Below are positions 16,419 through 25,035 of a stretch of DNA of 50,953 bases, piece after piece. The stretch is from the NCBI GenBank assembly GCA_945860165.1, contig CAMAPL010000017.1:1-50953 (forward strand), in the 5' to 3' direction. Each line of letters begins with the position of its first letter. Position 1 is the first letter of the stretch. Position numbers and translations under genes: made by a program. The notes beneath the pieces were generated by a model that had not been told where the DNA came from, made no database searches, and worked only from the letters and a program-made list of their open reading frames with translations. This DNA is from Rhizobium sp. Q54. Lineage in GTDB: Bacteria; Pseudomonadota; Alphaproteobacteria; Micropepsales; Micropepsaceae.

Positions 16419-18704
16419 ATGCAACGTTCTTCCATGCGCATTGGCGCATCCGTCCTGGCGCTTTGCGCCGCGACAACCGCACAGGCGCAGACCATCGGCG
16501 CAGGCCTGCAGTCGGAGTATGTCATCGTCACCGCCGACCGCGCCGGCGCCGCCGATCCGAACCAGCCCGACACCCAGATTACCGCCGCCAAGGCCCAGGA
16601 ACAGATCAACACCGTCAACACCGAGGACATGCTGAAATACGCGCCGTCCCTGGTGGTGCGCAAACGCCATTTCGGCGACACTCAGGCCCCCGTTGCCACC
16701 CGTACCTCGGGCCTAGGCGCCTCGGCCCGCAACCTGATCTTTGTCGACGGGATCATGCTCAACTCCCCCATCGGCAACAACAACAGCGGCGCAAGCCCGA
16801 ACTGGTCGGTTGTCGCGCCCCGGGATGTCAGCCGCATCGACGTTCTCTACGGACCCTTCTCGGCGCGCTATGCCGGCAACTCCATCGGCGCCACCATCAG
16901 CATCAGCACAAGGATGCCGGATGACTTCGAGCTGTACGTCAACACGGTCGGCGGCATCCAGAATTTCGACCAGGAAGGCACGCGCAGCACCAGCGGCACC
17001 TGGCAACTGTCGGGCGGGGTGGGCGACCGCATCGGCGCTTTCAGTTGGCGGTTGTCGGTTAATCACCTGGATACCACCGGCCATCCGCTGAACTACGCCA
17101 CCCTGACGCGCCCGGCCGCGACCAGCGCCGCGGGCACCGCGCTGACCGGAGCTTTCAATGATTTCAACCGCACCGGCGCGCCCATCGTGGTGGTCGGCGC
17201 TACCGGCATCGAGCACCAGGTGCAGGATACATTCTCGGCGAAGCTGGCCTATGATTTCAGCAACGGCATGCAGCTTTCCTATCTCGCCAGCCTGTTCCGG
17301 CAGGACAATGATTCGGGCGTGGAAACCTATCTGCGCAATGCGGGCGGGACGCCGGTTTATGCCGGCAACAGCAACATCGAAGGGCGCAACTACAACATCG
17401 CCGCCAGCACCTTTTCCAACAATCTCTACAACACCCAGCAGAGCAAGCTGGCGCAGGGCCTGACGCTGAAATCGGCGCAAGATGGCGACTTCGCTTGGGA
17501 AATCATCGCCACCGATTTCGCCTATCTGAACGACAAGCAGCGCGTGGCCACCACCAACCTGCCGGGCGCCTTTACCGGCGGGGCGGGCACGGTAAACCGA
17601 ATGAACGGCACCGGCTGGTATACGCTGGATGCCAATGCGGTGTGGCGCGGCCTGCAGGATCACGAAATATCCTTCGGCGCGCATCGCGATGCCCAGACCT
17701 TCGCGCAGGTCCGCAACAACCTCACCGACTGGATCACCGGCGGCATGGGAACGGTGGTGAATTCCGCCAAGGGCCGCACCGCCACCAACGCGCTATGGCT
17801 GCAGGACATCTGGACCCTGACGTCCAGCCTGAAGGCATCGGCAGGCCTGCGCTATGAGGACTGGCGGGCGTATGCCGGCAACAATTTCTCGGCATCGCCG
17901 GCGTTGAACGTCAACCAGCCGCGCATTTCCGCCAGCACACTGTCACCCAAGGCGACCATCGCCTGGCAGGGGTCGGAGAAATGGCGGTTCACCGGCTCGT
18001 GGGGCGTGGCCTATCGCATGCCCACGGTCACCGAGCTCTACCAGGCGATCACCACGGGTGCGACGCTTTCGGTGCCCAATCCGAACCTGAAGCCGGAGAG
18101 GGCGAGCAGCTACGAACTGGCGGCGGAACGGCGTACCGACAGCGGCTTCCTGCGTGTCTCGCTGTTCTGGGAAGACATTTCCAAGGCGCTGCTGTCGCAG
18201 TCGGCACCGCTGGTTCCGGGGTCCAACACCTTGTTCAGCTATGTGCAGAATGTGGACCGCACCCGGGCGCGCGGCATCGAGCTGGTCGCCGACCAGTATG
18301 ACGTCTTTATCCCGGGGCTGGAGCTGATGGGCAGCCTGACGGCGACCGAGGCGCGGATCGTGCGCAATTCCACCTTCGCTGCAGCCGTCAACAAGTTCCT
18401 GCCGGGCGTGCCTCAGCTGAAGGGCAACCTGGTGGCGACCTATCGTCCCGACGATCAATGGTCCTTCACCCTGGGCGCGCGCTACAGCGACAAGATGTTC
18501 GGCACCATCGACAACAGCGATCCCTATGCGCGGACCTATCAGGGTTTCGAGGGCTATCTGGTGGCCGATGCGCGCGTGCGTTACCGCTGGGACGAGAACT
18601 GGAGCGTGTCGGTGGGCGTCGACAACCTCAACGACAAGAAATACTTCCTGTTCCATCCCTTCCCGCAGCGCACGGTCCTGATGGAGATCAGCTATGCGCA
18701 ATAG
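16419..18704 (+). CDS. TonB-dependent receptor, probably copper/metal-related
   Basis: 761 aa. The signal peptide ends in TTAQAQ. Plug features: VNTEDMLKYAPSLVVRKRHF (about 69-88), TSGLGASARNLIFVDGIMLN (about 99-118), and RIDVLYGPFSARYAGNSIGA (about 142-161), which match receptor plugs of the OprC/siderophore class. The barrel ends in FPQRTVLMEISYAQ. GGGAAATCCC before the ATG includes a usable ribosome binding site. It sits between a DUF2946 gene and a YcnI-PCuAC gene, so import of copper (or a copper chelate) is the best inference. Its last 11 nt overlap the next gene. Confidence 0.88.
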   Translation: MQRSSMRIGASVLALCAATTAQAQTIGAGLQSEYVIVTADRAGAADPNQPDTQITAAKAQEQINTVNTEDMLKYAPSLVVRKRHFGDTQAPVATRTSGLGASARNLIFVDGIMLNSPIGNNNSGASPNWSVVAPRDVSRIDVLYGPFSARYAGNSIGATISISTRMPDDFELYVNTVGGIQNFDQEGTRSTSGTWQLSGGVGDRIGAFSWRLSVNHLDTTGHPLNYATLTRPAATSAAGTALTGAFNDFNRTGAPIVVVGATGIEHQVQDTFSAKLAYDFSNGMQLSYLASLFRQDNDSGVETYLRNAGGTPVYAGNSNIEGRNYNIAASTFSNNLYNTQQSKLAQGLTLKSAQDGDFAWEIIATDFAYLNDKQRVATTNLPGAFTGGAGTVNRMNGTGWYTLDANAVWRGLQDHEISFGAHRDAQTFAQVRNNLTDWITGGMGTVVNSAKGRTATNALWLQDIWTLTSSLKASAGLRYEDWRAYAGNNFSASPALNVNQPRISASTLSPKATIAWQGSEKWRFTGSWGVAYRMPTVTELYQAITTGATLSVPNPNLKPERASSYELAAERRTDSGFLRVSLFWEDISKALLSQSAPLVPGSNTLFSYVQNVDRTRARGIELVADQYDVFIPGLELMGSLTATEARIVRNSTFAAAVNKFLPGVPQLKGNLVATYRPDDQWSFTLGARYSDKMFGTIDNSDPYARTYQGFEGYLVADARVRYRWDENWSVSVGVDNLNDKKYFLFHPFPQRTVLMEISYAQ

Positions 18705-19563
18705 AATCCGCTCAGGAAGTTCCAACCTGTTCCATTTGATCGCCATGGTAGCGCTTTTTGCAGTGGCAATGCTGGGAGGCGCGCGCGCCCATGTCGCGCT
18801 GGCAGAAGCCACCGCCGCACCGGGATCTCGCTACGTCGCGCATTTCCGCGTCGGCCACGGTTGCAGTGGTTCGCCCACCACGGCGCTCAGGGTGGAAATT
18901 CCTAAAAATGTCACGGCGGTCGTGGCGGAACCCCTGCCCGGCTGGTCGTTGCAGACAGAGAAAAGTGGCAGCCCTGTTACCGCCATACGATGGCAAGACG
19001 AACGGATCGACGACGGCAAGACCAATCTCTTTGCTGTGGCGATGCGCCTGCCCGCAGTTCAGACCGAGCTCGCATTTCCCGTCACCCAGACATGCCAGAC
19101 GGGCGAGGAACACTGGACTGAACTGCCGGTGGCCGGCGTGAAGCTGAAGCGTCCCGCTCCCGTGCTGCGTGTTGCACTTGTACCAGCATCGACCGGGTCC
19201 GTTACTGTCACCGAAGGCTGGTTCCGGGCCCTGCCGCCTGCCGTGCCGTCGGGCGGATACTTCACCCTGCGCAATGGCGGCGGGACTAGCGTGACCCTGA
19301 CCGGCGCGGACAGCCCGGCCTGCGGCATGCTGATGCTGCACCAAAGCCAGAACCATGGCGGCATGAACCACATGGCGCATGTGGCCGACGTGGATGTTCC
19401 GGCCGGCGGCACCCTCGCCTTCGCGCCTGGCGGCCTTCACCTGATGTGCATGGCGGCGAAGCCCATGCTGAAGCCGGGCGCTTTGGTGCCGGTAACCCTA
19501 CGTTTCAAGGACCGGCATAGCCTGAACGCCAGATTTGAGGTGCGCGGCGCGGCGGGAAAATAG
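18694..19563 (+). CDS. YcnI (DUF1775) - PCu(A)C copper chaperone fusion
   Basis: 289 aa; the ATG lies within the last codons of the receptor gene (11-nt overlap). The signal peptide ends GGARA, leaving His33 as the predicted mature N-terminus. In YcnI the N-terminal His is the copper ligand of the monohistidine brace. The YcnI domain (about 33-165) has HVALAEATAAPGSRYVAHFR, LPGWSL and EEHWTELPVAG. A PCu(A)C domain follows (about 180-285): TVTEGWFRALPPAVPSGGYF, then PACGMLMLHQSQNHGGMNHM, then LHLMCM, which contains the Met/His copper site. YcnI and PCu(A)C usually occur as separate neighbours; here one polypeptide joins them. The likely role is periplasmic copper binding and delivery, for example to cytochrome oxidase. 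Confidence 0.85.
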   Translation: MRNRIRSGSSNLFHLIAMVALFAVAMLGGARAHVALAEATAAPGSRYVAHFRVGHGCSGSPTTALRVEIPKNVTAVVAEPLPGWSLQTEKSGSPVTAIRWQDERIDDGKTNLFAVAMRLPAVQTELAFPVTQTCQTGEEHWTELPVAGVKLKRPAPVLRVALVPASTGSVTVTEGWFRALPPAVPSGGYFTLRNGGGTSVTLTGADSPACGMLMLHQSQNHGGMNHMAHVADVDVPAGGTLAFAPGGLHLMCMAAKPMLKPGALVPVTLRFKDRHSLNARFEVRGAAGK

Positions 19564-19592
19564 TAGGCCTGAGGCAACAAGGGAGTTTTCAC

Positions 19593-19871
19593 ATGCGTGA
19601 CCTGCTGGCAATGTTCCTGACGGTGTTTCTGGCCGAGTTCGGTGACAAGACCCAGCTGGCGACCGTACTGTTTGCCTCGGAGCGCAAGATGTCGGCATGG
19701 GCGGTGTTCGCGGCCTGCGGCGGGGCCTTGCTGCTCAGCGCCGCCATCGTCACCTTTTTCGGAACCGTGGCCAGCCGCTATCTGACGGGCGTTCCGTTCA
19801 AGCTGATCGCCGGGATCGGCTTCATCGTGATCGGCGCCTGGACGGTGGTGCAGTATTATAGAGGCGCCTAG
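19593..19871 (+). CDS. TMEM165/GDT1 (UPF0016) family protein, half-size
   Basis: 92 aa with three hydrophobic helices and one copy of the family motif E-x-G-D-K-[TS]: AEFGDKTQLATVLFA (about 14-28). Full-length members have two such halves, so this form would need to dimerise. Family members move Mn2+ or Ca2+ in exchange for protons. It is 29 bp after the YcnI-PCuAC gene, in a metal-related cluster. Its stop overlaps the convergent TetR gene by 4 nt. Confidence 0.82.
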   Translation: MRDLLAMFLTVFLAEFGDKTQLATVLFASERKMSAWAVFAACGGALLLSAAIVTFFGTVASRYLTGVPFKLIAGIGFIVIGAWTVVQYYRGA

Positions 19872-20452
19872 GCGCGAAAGCGTCCGTCAAGGCGGGCGAT
19901 CATTTCTTCGGGCGTGAAGCCCAGTGCGGTCAGACGGCCCGAGCGGGAAAACAACGCCAGTCCCGACAGCGCAGCGGCCAGCAACAGCACATCGCATTGG
20001 CCTTGACGACCAGAGGTCGACAGCCCGCTGGCGTCGGACAACGCCTTCAGCGCCGCGATCAGCCTGCCGTTGAAAAGACGTTCCGCATCGCCGCCTTTCG
20101 CGCCCGGCAAGGCGGCCGAAGCCGCCGCCATGGTTTCCGCGCCGCGCAACAGATCCAGCACCACCGTGCCGGCGCCGGCAAGACCGCCCGAGGCGGGGGC
20201 ATCGCGCATGGCGCGCGCCAAAGACGTGAGATCGTCGGCCGCCAGCGCCAGCAGCAATTCGTCCTTGTTGCGAAAATAGCCGTAGAGCGCGGCCGGCGCG
20301 AAACCGGCTTCCGCCGCCACGCCGCGCAGGGAAAGATCGCGCGCGCCATCGCGCATCGCCACCCGGCGGGCCGCATCCAGGATGGCGGTGCGCGACGCCG
20401 CCTTGGACGCCTGACGCCGTTCAGTGGGAATGCGAACCGCCGCCTCAGCCAT
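19868..20452 (-). CDS. TetR-family transcriptional regulator
   Basis: 194 aa from ATG 20452; an in-frame ATG 12 codons upstream (20488) is possible. The TetR DNA-binding domain is clear: AILDAARRVAMRDGARDLSL, RGVAAEAGFAPAALYGYF, RNKDELLLALA (about 20-70). The C-terminal ligand domain (about 75-190) is Ala/Leu-rich with no identified effector. It overlaps the GDT1 gene tail to tail by 4 nt, so it is not in an operon with the metal genes. The target genes are unknown. Confidence 0.85.
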   Translation of the reverse strand: MAEAAVRIPTERRQASKAASRTAILDAARRVAMRDGARDLSLRGVAAEAGFAPAALYGYFRNKDELLLALAADDLTSLARAMRDAPASGGLAGAGTVVLDLLRGAETMAAASAALPGAKGGDAERLFNGRLIAALKALSDASGLSTSGRQGQCDVLLLAAALSGLALFSRSGRLTALGFTPEEMIARLDGRFRA

Positions 20453-20531
20453 AGCGGAATCATAGGTGATTCGTTGCCAACCGCGCATGGCGCATCCCGA
20501 CAAATAAACTGCCCGAGCGCGGCAAAAGGAA

Positions 20532-21254
20532 TCACACCTCCCCTCCGAACTTCTCTGGCCCCGCGCGCGTAGCACGCTGGGGAGGAACGCTAGTTCGGGC
20601 CAGCTTGGAGGCGGTGACAGCGCCGTTGACCGAAGCGCCGGCCCGGCCCTGCGCCTTCTGGCTGGCGACGATCATGAGCCTAGCACTGGTCTCGATCATC
20701 GGTTCAAAAGGCTGGCCGCCGGCAGTGACCTGGGTCTTGGCGGCCTCGATCTCCCGCAGCAGGCTGTCCTGATAGAGACACGACTGGGCGATGAAATCGC
20801 GAGCCTCGGCCAGCGCGACGCGCATCCTGTCGGCGCTGGCGCCAAACACCACCATCGGGGTGCTGCCACCGGACAGGTGGAGGACGTTGGGCAGGAACAC
20901 CGACAGGAGATAGACGCCCTAACTGGCGCAAAAGCCCCAGAACAGCTTGCGGCTCAGTCTTTCCGGCCAGGCAAAATCGGGCACAAGGCGGGCGGTCAGG
21001 CGGCAGGCCGCCTCCACCACCGTGGCGGCAAAGAAGAGAAGTAAGGTGTAGCGTCAGGCCAGCTTTCTGCCCAGGCGGACGCCGTTTTCAGCAAAGCCGC
21101 GAAACCCGATGGCGCCCAGCACCACCGCGACACTAACCAGCGCGATGCCCGCCACCAGCGACGCGAGTTTGACGCGCAACCGGGGAACGGAACCGAAGAT
21201 TGCGTGGTTATCGAGAGCGACCATAAATCCCACCAGGCTTGTCGTGAGATGCAA
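20532..21254 (-). pseudogene. Membrane protein gene with two in-frame stop codons
   Basis: One continuous frame from the ATG at 21254 to a stop at 20532 is interrupted by TGA (21056-21054) and TAG (20921-20919). The parts read like one protein: a hydrophobic helix (LASLVAGIALVSVAVVLGAI), FRGFAENGVRLGRKLA, stop, RYTLLLFFAATVVEAACRLT, a basic loop, LFWGFCAS, stop, GVYLLSVFLPNVLHLSGG, then a soluble helical part (EARDFIAQSCLYQDSLLREI). This suggests an inner-membrane protein of about 240 residues. No family recognised. No frameshift is needed to connect the pieces, which favours two point mutations. Confidence 0.6.
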
Positions 21255-21281
21255 CGCGCACTGGGATGAAAAGATGTGCGT

Positions 21282-22415
21282 TTAAGCGGTCAAAGCGACC
21301 GCAAAGCCTTCTACCGGCTGATTGGCCTCAAAGCGTGGCGTTGCAGCCACCAGGCCGGCGAGCGACAGGCCGGCGGCCTGCGCGGTGGCACGCAAATAGG
21401 CATCGCTGTGACGCCAGCGGCGCTTGGGGCCGAGTTCAAAACCGTCGCCGGACTTGGCCTCTGTGGTGAACAGGAAATAACCCTCCGGCGCCAAGCGGGC
21501 GCGGACGCCGTTAAACACGCCCCGGAGATCGCCCAGATAGACCAGCGTGTCGGCCGCCAGGATCAGGTCATAGCGGGGGCCGGCCTCCGCCAGCGCGGTT
21601 TCCAGGTCCGCGACCATCAGCTGGTCGTATAGGCCCCGCGCCCGGGCCTTTTCGATCATGGCGGGCGAGAGATCAACGCCGTCCAGCTTTGATGCCAGCG
21701 GCTTGAACACCGCCCCCGCCAGGCCGGTGCCGCAGCCCAGATCCAGAATGGACAATCCTTTTTCTATGGTCGCTCGTCCATACGCTATCGCTATGGACCC
21801 CGCCGACGCTCCCAGCCGCCCCGGCATCACCATCGCGGCCAGGTCCAGCAGGATCTGCGGCCCGGCATAGGACAGTTGCCCGATCATGCGGGCGTCGTAA
21901 TCAGCAGAGAACTGGTCGAACAGATGGCGCACATAGCCGGCATCGGAGCGCGGCGCCGTCTTGATCGCTTGCGCGGCCGCGATCATCGCGTCGACCTGCG
22001 GCGACCGTTCCAGCGCGCCCAGCGCCTCCAGCGCCTTGTCGGCCTCCCCCGCCTTCAGCCAGGCCACCGCGATCAATTCGCGCGCACGCGGCAGATCGGG
22101 ATCGATGCGCAGCGCCCGTTGCAGTTCGGCGATGGCGGTGGGCAGCACATCCGCCGCCAGCAAGGCCTCGCCCAGCCCCAGTACCGCGACGGCGATATTG
22201 GGATTGAGCGATACGGCTTCGCGCGCCTCTTCCAGCGCCCCCTGCGTGTCACCCGCCGCCACCAGCGCCTCGACCAAGGTCAGCCGCGCCAGCAAGCCGC
22301 CGCGCCCCGCCGCCAGCCTGGCCTTGAGACCCTGCGCCGCCTCGCCTGCCTTGCCCACGGCAATCAGCGCCTGGGCGGCTTCGATAGGATCATGCCCCTC
22401 TTCCAATTCAAGCAT
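21282..22415 (-). CDS. TPR-containing SAM-dependent methyltransferase
   Basis: 377 aa from ATG 22415, overlapping the end of the dehydratase gene by 8 nt. The N-terminal half (about 1-170) is a set of TPR-like helices (LLARLTLVEALVAAGDTQGA, AVLGLGEALLAADVLPTAIA). The C-terminal half is a class I methyltransferase: YDARMIGQLSYAGPQILLDL, then ILDLGCGTGLAGAVFKPLAS as SAM motif I, LDGVDLSPAMIEKARARGLY as motif II, and YDLILAADTLVYLGDLRGVF. Proteins of this layout are common in alphaproteobacteria; the methyl acceptor is unknown. Between the pre-motif helix and motif I there is an extra stretch of about 20 residues (GASAGSIAIAYGRATIEKGL) encoded by the REP-like repeat at 21776-21798 and its flank. 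Confidence 0.8.
   Translation of the reverse strand: MLELEEGHDPIEAAQALIAVGKAGEAAQGLKARLAAGRGGLLARLTLVEALVAAGDTQGALEEAREAVSLNPNIAVAVLGLGEALLAADVLPTAIAELQRALRIDPDLPRARELIAVAWLKAGEADKALEALGALERSPQVDAMIAAAQAIKTAPRSDAGYVRHLFDQFSADYDARMIGQLSYAGPQILLDLAAMVMPGRLGASAGSIAIAYGRATIEKGLSILDLGCGTGLAGAVFKPLASKLDGVDLSPAMIEKARARGLYDQLMVADLETALAEAGPRYDLILAADTLVYLGDLRGVFNGVRARLAPEGYFLFTTEAKSGDGFELGPKRRWRHSDAYLRATAQAAGLSLAGLVAATPRFEANQPVEGFAVALTA
21776..21798. repeat. REP-like hairpin repeat, copy inside a coding gene
   Basis: A 23-nt hairpin with arms GTCCATA and TATGGAC around CGCTATCGC. It matches the intergenic copy at 12184-12206 at 19 of 23 positions, with a compensating stem change. The flanking sequence on the minus strand (GAGCGACCATAG then AAAAAGG) also resembles the flank of the first copy. 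It lies in frame within the TPR-methyltransferase gene. Confidence 0.5.
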
Positions 22416-23289
22416 CGGCAAGCAAGCAGAGGCCGTTGTTGAGAACCACCGTCCCGGGCCTTTCCTTGACCGAGGCGCGATACGAAATCGTGCCGCCGTC
22501 CTTCCACATCTCCACCACCAGGGTCTCGCCGGGAAATACCGGTTTGGAAAAACGAACGTCGAACTGGCGGATGCGCTCGGGCTGATACTCCGCCACCGTG
22601 GACAACACCGCGCGGCAGGCCGTGCCGTAGGAACACAGGCCGTGCAGGATGGGGCGCGGGAAGCCGACCATTTTGGCGAAGGCCGGATCGCGGTGCAGCG
22701 GATTGCGGTCGCCCGACAGCGCATAGAGAAACGCCTGGTCGGGACGGGTATCGCATTCCTTCACCAGGTCGGGGGCACGACCGGGGATTTCATGCAGCTC
22801 TGGCCCGCCCTGCGGCTTGCCCCCGAAGCCGCCATCGCCGCGCGCGAAAATCGACGACACGATGGTAAAGAGTTTTTCGCCCGTGGCGGCGTCGCGACTG
22901 ATGCGTTCCTGGATCAGAACCGCGCCCTTGCCCTCGCCCTTGTCAAGAATGTCGAGATACCGCTCATCGGACACCACGTCGCATTTGGGCGGCAAGGTCT
23001 TGTGGATGGTGATGCGGCGCTCGCCATCCACCACCATCATGAAATTGATGTTGGACTTCTGCGGCATGCGCTGCTGTTCCGGCGGCGCATCGCCGCGCGA
23101 GATCACGCTGGCGAAGGTCGGCACCACTTTCAGCTCATTATTCTCATAGACGAAAGGCAGCTCTTTTTCGTCCAGGGGATCGCGCATGAAGCCCACGCCA
23201 ATGGCATAGAGCATAACGTCTTTCTCGTCATAGCGCGAAACCAGCGCGCTCGCGCCGGACTGCATCATGTCGTCATAATCAATCGCCAT
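22408..23289 (-). CDS. MaoC-family (R)-specific enoyl-CoA hydratase (hydratase 2 type)
   Basis: 293 aa from ATG 23289 (GGGA 8 nt upstream); ATG 23304 would add five residues. The protein has the double-hotdog layout of hydratase 2 / peroxisomal multifunctional enzyme homologues. The N-terminal hotdog (about 1-140) has LYAIGVGFMRDPLDEKELPF and VYENNEL. The C-terminal hotdog carries the catalytic motif AFLYALSGDRNPLHRDPAFA followed by GFPRPILHG (about 185-220). It would hydrate trans-2-enoyl-CoA to (R)-3-hydroxyacyl-CoA in fatty-acid or polyhydroxyalkanoate metabolism. It is co-directional with, and overlaps, the methyltransferase gene. Confidence 0.85.
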   Translation of the reverse strand: MAIDYDDMMQSGASALVSRYDEKDVMLYAIGVGFMRDPLDEKELPFVYENNELKVVPTFASVISRGDAPPEQQRMPQKSNINFMMVVDGERRITIHKTLPPKCDVVSDERYLDILDKGEGKGAVLIQERISRDAATGEKLFTIVSSIFARGDGGFGGKPQGGPELHEIPGRAPDLVKECDTRPDQAFLYALSGDRNPLHRDPAFAKMVGFPRPILHGLCSYGTACRAVLSTVAEYQPERIRQFDVRFSKPVFPGETLVVEMWKDGGTISYRASVKERPGTVVLNNGLCLLADA

Positions 23290-23354
23290 GACTTTTATTC
23301 CCATGTTCTTGCGAAGCTATGGCGGCAATCTAATCGCTGTGGTCTGCTAGTGCC

Positions 23355-23834
23355 ATGGTCATGCCCGCTCCCGCCGCCCCGGTACAGGCCTATGCGCCCA
23401 AACGCGGAAATGGCTGCCTGTGGGGCTGCCTCATCTTGATTTTGGTGCTTGCGGCTCCCCCGATACTGGCGGGCGGCTATGGCGCCTGGTTCCTGTGGGA
23501 CGGTTACAAGCACGATCCGGTGCTGCGGCTGGTGGGCGAGCTGGTGCGCGAGGACGGCATGGCGCAGCAAGTGCTGGGCCATGGCGCAGTGATCACCGGC
23601 GTGGACGGCAATTATTTCTCCTGGATGCCGGGCCGGTCCGACAATGGCTATGCGGTGACCTTGCAAGGCCCCAAAGGCGAAGGCCATCTGGCGGTGACCG
23701 CCCATACCGGCTTTGCCGGACCCAAGCTGGACAGCGCCATCCTCACCGGACCGGACGGCCGGCGCCATGACCTGCTGAAGCGCATCCTGCTACCAGAGGA
23801 CGGCCGCAGCAGGAGCATCGAAAATTCAATTTAG
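23355..23834 (+). CDS. Membrane-anchored protein resembling cytochrome oxidase assembly factor Coa1
   Basis: 159 aa. A Pro/Ala-rich N-terminus is followed by one membrane helix (about 20-50: LWGCLILILVLAAPPILAGG) and a soluble domain of about 100 residues. The domain pattern, with HDPVLRLVGELVREDG, LGHGAVITGVDGNYFSW, DNGYAVTLQGPKGEGHLAV and DSAILTGPDGRRHDLL, resembles the Coa1/Tim21-like fold, in which the chain is tethered to the membrane and faces the periplasm. The assignment is from pattern only. It is divergent from the hydratase gene and overlaps the patatin remnant tail to tail by 4 nt. Confidence 0.6.
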   Translation: MVMPAPAAPVQAYAPKRGNGCLWGCLILILVLAAPPILAGGYGAWFLWDGYKHDPVLRLVGELVREDGMAQQVLGHGAVITGVDGNYFSWMPGRSDNGYAVTLQGPKGEGHLAVTAHTGFAGPKLDSAILTGPDGRRHDLLKRILLPEDGRSRSIENSI

Positions 23835-24325
23835 GTCATGACCAGCGTATTGGGTATCGGCATCCCCGGCCCTTCGCTCTTGACGTGCGTCAGCGGAATA
23901 CCGTTCTTGTCGATGCAGGCGCGGGCAGCGTCATAGCCCTCCTGGATGGTCTGGTCGAATTTCTTCCATTCACGCAGCCCGATATCGGGCATCGGCGGCT
24001 CGATCAGTAAATCGCATTGCTCGCGCACGATGCGGCGCTGAGCTTCCGATCCCACCGTGCCGGAGCGCATCAGGATGGAGACGATGCTGGGGGTGCCCCG
24101 CATGCGCTGGCCCAGCAGCCACCACCAGGGGCGCTCGCCATAGCGCGCATCCTCCGCCTGGAGATCCACTTCGCCGGTCACGTCGCAGGCGATGATGGGG
24201 CCGGCATCCATCGACTGTTCGCGCATCACATCCACCGGCAGGTTGTTCATCACTCCGCCATCGACCAGCAGATGGTCGTGATGGGTGACTGGCGGCAGGA
24301 TGCCCGGCAGGGTCGTCATAAAGCC
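23831..24325 (-). pseudogene. 3' fragment of a patatin-like phospholipase gene
   Basis: The frame encodes RGFMTTLPGILPPVTHHDHL followed by LVDGGVMNNLPVDVMREQ. This is the conserved DG[GA] catalytic Asp region of bacterial patatins (RssA/YlbK type), continued by ACDVTGEVDLQ and a normal-looking C-terminus. The whole N-terminal part, with the oxyanion loop and GXSXG nucleophile, is missing. Upstream the sequence passes directly into an SDR gene fragment in a different frame. No start codon with a ribosome binding site is present. A deletion joining two genes explains it best. Confidence 0.7.
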
Positions 24326-24791
24326 GCGCGTCGGGCGAGACCGCCCCATACATCGAGGCGATGTTGATCACGCTCGCCTCACCATCCGCCGCCACCGCCG
24401 CTTTCAGCGCGGGTAGCGCGCTGCGCACCGCTTCAAAGGATGCCGTGACGCTGCTGGCATAGGTGGCGGCGAAGTCCTGCGCGGTCAGCGCCGCGAAACC
24501 CTTCACCTGCATCGCCAACGCATTGTTGACCAGAATATCCAGGCGCTTCAGACCTGCGAAGAAAGCGCGCGCGGCCGCCGTATCGGCGACGTCGAAGGCC
24601 GCACGGGAAACCGAATGTCCCTACTGGCGCAGGTCGGCCTCGAACAGGGCCAGCGCCGCGTCGTCACGGCCATTGACGATGACATGGGCGCCGGCCGCGC
24701 ACAGGGCACGGGTCATAACGGCGCCCAGATGGCCGCGACTGCCCGAAACAAAGGCGGTTTTGCCGTCCAGACGGAAAAGATGCTGCGCCAT
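24326..24791 (-). pseudogene. 5' fragment of a short-chain dehydrogenase gene with an amber stop
   Basis: From ATG 24791 the frame reads MAQHLFRLDGKTAFVSGSRG then HLGAVMTRALCAAGAHVIVN (cofactor-binding region). TAG at 24623-24621 ends it after EADLRQ. Past the stop the same frame continues with normal SDR sequence: FDVADTAAARAFFAGLKRLD, ILVNNA, and VINIASMYGAVSPDARLYD. It then breaks into patatin sequence at about 24325, before the YxxxK active site. So there are two lesions: an in-frame amber and a truncation by deletion. Confidence 0.7.
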
Positions 24792-25035
24792 TTTGCCGGT
24801 GCCCTAGCCCGCGAACCACGCTGACACCGCAGGGTAAACAAGGTATTATAGCGCCGCGCGACGGAGGAACAATTAGCTGCGGTGCAGCATAATCTTCGCG
24901 CGGAAAAACTGGGCTGGTGTCGCCATATTGGAAACAGCACACCGCCACAGTAAAGTTGCAAATACGCTCATACTGGGCAAATCAACTGGGGCTTCTTCGC
25001 GGCCGTCAGGCCGCACTACAAGGGACGACTTTCAT

